Positions 61,632 through 64,000 of a DNA stretch of 64,000 bases are shown piece after piece; within the stretch, counting starts at the first letter, position 1; each line of letters opens with the position of its first letter. The notes under the pieces were generated by a model, which worked only from the letters and a program-made list of their open reading frames with translations, searched no databases and was not told the DNA's origin. The stretch covers positions 39,205,825 through 39,269,824 of the forward strand of contig OY997591.1 in the NCBI GenBank assembly GCA_963921825.1, given 5' to 3'. A program made the translations under genes and the position numbers. This DNA comes from Erodium maritimum (Eukaryota > Streptophyta > Magnoliopsida > Geraniales > Geraniaceae).

Positions 61632-61850
61632 GCCGAAGAATGCTCAGAACCTGCCGAGCCTCGTACGCGCTCAGGCCAGCCGAAGAATGCTCGTAACCTG
61701 CCGGGACCCGGTCACGGATCAGGCTAGCCGAAGAATGCTCATAACCTCTCGGGATCCGGACACGGAATAGGCTAGCCGAAGAATGCTCAGAACCTGCCGA
61801 GGCTCGAGTTTGGTCAGGCCAGCCAAAGAATGCTCGCAACCTGCCAAAAT
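61632..61850 (-). repeat. 48-bp minisatellite in the right-edge LTR (5 units)
   Basis: 'cgaagaatgctc' with flanking 'aggctagc' recurs at about 61634, 61681, 61729, 61777 and 61824 (caaag variant), 47-48 bp apart. It is related to the 46-bp array at 12948 (reverse of 'gcactctttggctggcctga'). Confidence 0.9.
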
Positions 61851-62092
61851 CCACACCACTCCCCGACACACAGTCGGATCGGGCAAAAACACGACCACAA
61901 ACACAATCAAGTTCAACAAACAGGCACTCAGGGCCACTCAAGACACCTCAACGGTCAAGACTCGGGCTCAACATCCCCACGGGCCATCATGGCCTCCCAA
62001 GACACAACCATAAATACACGGGCTCTCATGGCCACCCAAACACCAAATTAAATAACACGGCTCTCAAGGCCACCCAAGACACCAACACTTAA

Positions 62093-62250
62093 AATACGGG
62101 CTCTCAAGGCCACCCAACTCAACAGTAAATAATACGGGCTCTCAAGGCCACCCAACACAACAGTAAATAATACGGGCTCTCAAGGCCACCCAACACAACA
62201 GTAAATAATACGGGCTCTCAAGGCCACCCAACTCAACAGTAAATAATACG
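62093..62250 (-). repeat. 38-bp minisatellite (4 nearly identical units)
   Basis: 'cgggctctcaaggccaccca' with 'acagtaaataata' recurs at 62097, 62135, 62173 and 62211, exactly 38 bp apart. Looser units extend back to about 61980. It is the reverse-oriented counterpart of the 39-bp array at 12520. Confidence 0.92.
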
Positions 62251-64000
62251 CACAACAACCTCCGGCATACTCGATGCCTCCAACAGTCCTAAGATCACTA
62301 GTTTCACAAACAACCTCCGGGCATGGTCATATGCCTCCAGTAATTCAATTATCGCTAAGTTCTCTATTCCTACGACACTACTAAGTGTCACATGCTTTTC
62401 TCTTAAACGCTACAATCCCGTATCATGCTTTTCTAATATCTAAATAATTCTACTTAACCCACGACACCCCGGTGTCACATGCAATTCTACTATTAACTTT
62501 CCCTAATCAGGGCCGAGATCCGGCTACTTTTCCCTACCTCGTAGATAAATCCAAAAGCGCTCCAACAACACCCGAAGTACACCCACTCACTCGCCGAGCT
62601 TCCCTTTGCCTCGGTCCGTAGCACGATCTAAAAGAACACAAATTCAAAGTACTTTTAAACTAGTACGAATAAACCGAAAATTAACATACTTAACGCCCAA
62701 ACGTAACCCCGACAATGACGATCACTCCCAAACTTCCCAATTACTCGATATTGTCGATAAAGGACTCGTAAAGGCCAGATTCGCCCGACATGGCGAATCT
62801 GCCCGGGTTTTGGTTAATTGCCTTTCGGGGCTCCAAAAGTCCCCGTTTTCGTTTCTACGGTCTTAGAATATTTCAAGGAACCCAACGCACTTGACGGAAT
62901 TGAATTCCGACTTCTAAGTCAATTAATTAACGTTTAAAGTTTCCCAAAACCCGTTAATGACAACTTCTCCAAATTAATTCCAAATTTCGATTCGATTAGG
63001 AATAAGTGGTCCGGGGGACGTTTTAAACCACCCGAACATTAAAACCCGAGCAACCGAGCACGTGGGCCCCACCCCAACCACTTGGCCGAGACCCTAGGGT
63101 TTGAGGGGGGGCTCGGCCACCATGTGGTGGCTGCTGCCAGCTCCGGCCAGCCACCTCATGGCCGGCCGGCCACCACCCACGGTGGCCGGAGCTCCTCCCG
63201 AGCCTCCGCTCACCGGAAACGTGCCCTTACACCCCCAAACACCTCTAAAACGTCCCCAACACCTCCCAAACTCTACACAACCTTAAGCCTTATTTTATAC
63301 TCAAACCCTAGCCTTCAAGAAAATAATCGAAACGAGAATCGGGTTAGTGCTTACTCGAGAGGAAGACGAGGGGAAGAGATTTGCTCCTTGCTTTGAATCG
63401 ATCCAAGGGTTGAAAATCAAACCCTAACTCCACTTCCTTTCTTCTCTCTTCTTCTCCTTCTTCTTCTCTCTCTAAAACCTCTCTTCTTCTTTCTAAATTT
63501 TAAAACAACTAACACTAACTCCCAAAACCCTCTCCCCTTTACCCTATGTTCGGCCAACCCTCTCATCCACCCATTTTCCCCCCAAACTAACACCACCAAG
63601 TAGTTGACATGTGTCAAGGTGGGTCCCACACCTTTTGGAAAATATCTAGTTGATATTTTCCAATCAGTTTCGCGAAAATCGGACGTTTCGGGCCTCGAAA
63701 CGGGCACTTTTCCCAAGAAATTACGAAACTTGACGGGCTACTAGGAAACGTCTCAACTAAGACCGCTGCGACGACGGTTAAGCGTTTTGGATCCCAAACG
63801 GTCCTCGAATGGACCAAAACGTCGCCCGGTTGACTTTTCCAGCGAAAAGTCAACATTTCCCAAATTGATCAGGAAGTTGCCCTTAGTCCCCTGGAACTCA
63901 TTTTGGTCGATAACGGGGTCAACTTAAGTACTATATGACCCTCGGGGTCAATTTAGGTTAAGTTAAGTGTCTGTCTCAAAATTTTTAAATTTTCTGTTTT

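Larger units (their letters stand above)
61085..64000 (-). mobile_element. Gypsy-type LTR (reverse orientation), continues past the right edge
   Basis: This begins, on the plus strand, with TGTCACGCCCCAATTTCAG, the reverse of the LTR end. It interrupts satellite B inside the word 'gaacgtttgtgctt'. It matches the LTR at 40453-43342 along its length; the last bases here correspond to about 50 bases from that LTR's start, so only a small part of the LTR is missing from the window. It could be a solo LTR or the end of a longer element. The visible flank is 'gtttg'; the other flank is outside. It includes 12-, 38- and 48-bp minisatellites. Confidence 0.9.

Noticed and set aside
1-64000. CRISPR-like array
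   Set aside because: The regular repeats are satellites and minisatellites in which the 'spacers' are also repeated. No unique spacers and no associated genes occur; the context is a plant nuclear genome.

Overview
The window looks like pericentromeric or centromeric heterochromatin of a flowering plant. It holds no host gene, tRNA gene or rRNA gene that I can support. Nearly every base belongs to one of two unrelated satellite families or to LTR-retrotransposon fossils inserted in them. The plant assignment rests on a Ty1/copia element and Ty3/gypsy-type LTRs of plant style with initiator-tRNA-Met primer sites, and on the satellite architecture. The species cannot be named from this sequence.

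Layout: 9-1779, a reverse-oriented copia LTR whose element continues off the left edge. 1780-10440, satellite A (monomer about 475-490 bp, head to tail). 10441-13690, a gypsy-type solo LTR with a 5-bp target duplication. 13691-15529, satellite A again. 15530-22467, a broken copia element. 22468-32260, satellite A. 32261-35239, a partial gypsy-type element (internal piece, primer site and one LTR, reverse-oriented) that sits exactly between the two satellites. 35240-40452, satellite B (about 180-bp monomers in a 361-bp dimer). 40453-43342, a second solo LTR of the same group with a 5-bp target duplication. 43343-61084, satellite B. 61085-64000, a reverse-oriented LTR of the same group running off the right edge.

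The main observations come from the satellites. About half of the satellite A monomer resolves into a ladder of 21-bp units, seven of which fill exactly 147 bp. Satellite B carries a perfect 16-bp palindrome once per dimer, and a common variant shortens it but keeps it palindromic. Satellite B also shows nested higher-order repeats (about 1081, 1443, 1805 and 8303 bp), some nearly identical, which implies recent homogenisation. The gypsy-type LTRs share their 3' part, but their 5' parts and inner minisatellites differ from copy to copy. Almost all open frames in the window are by-products of the repeats. Repeat boundaries, target duplications and periods were read directly from the sequence. 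Family names and any centromere function are inference.
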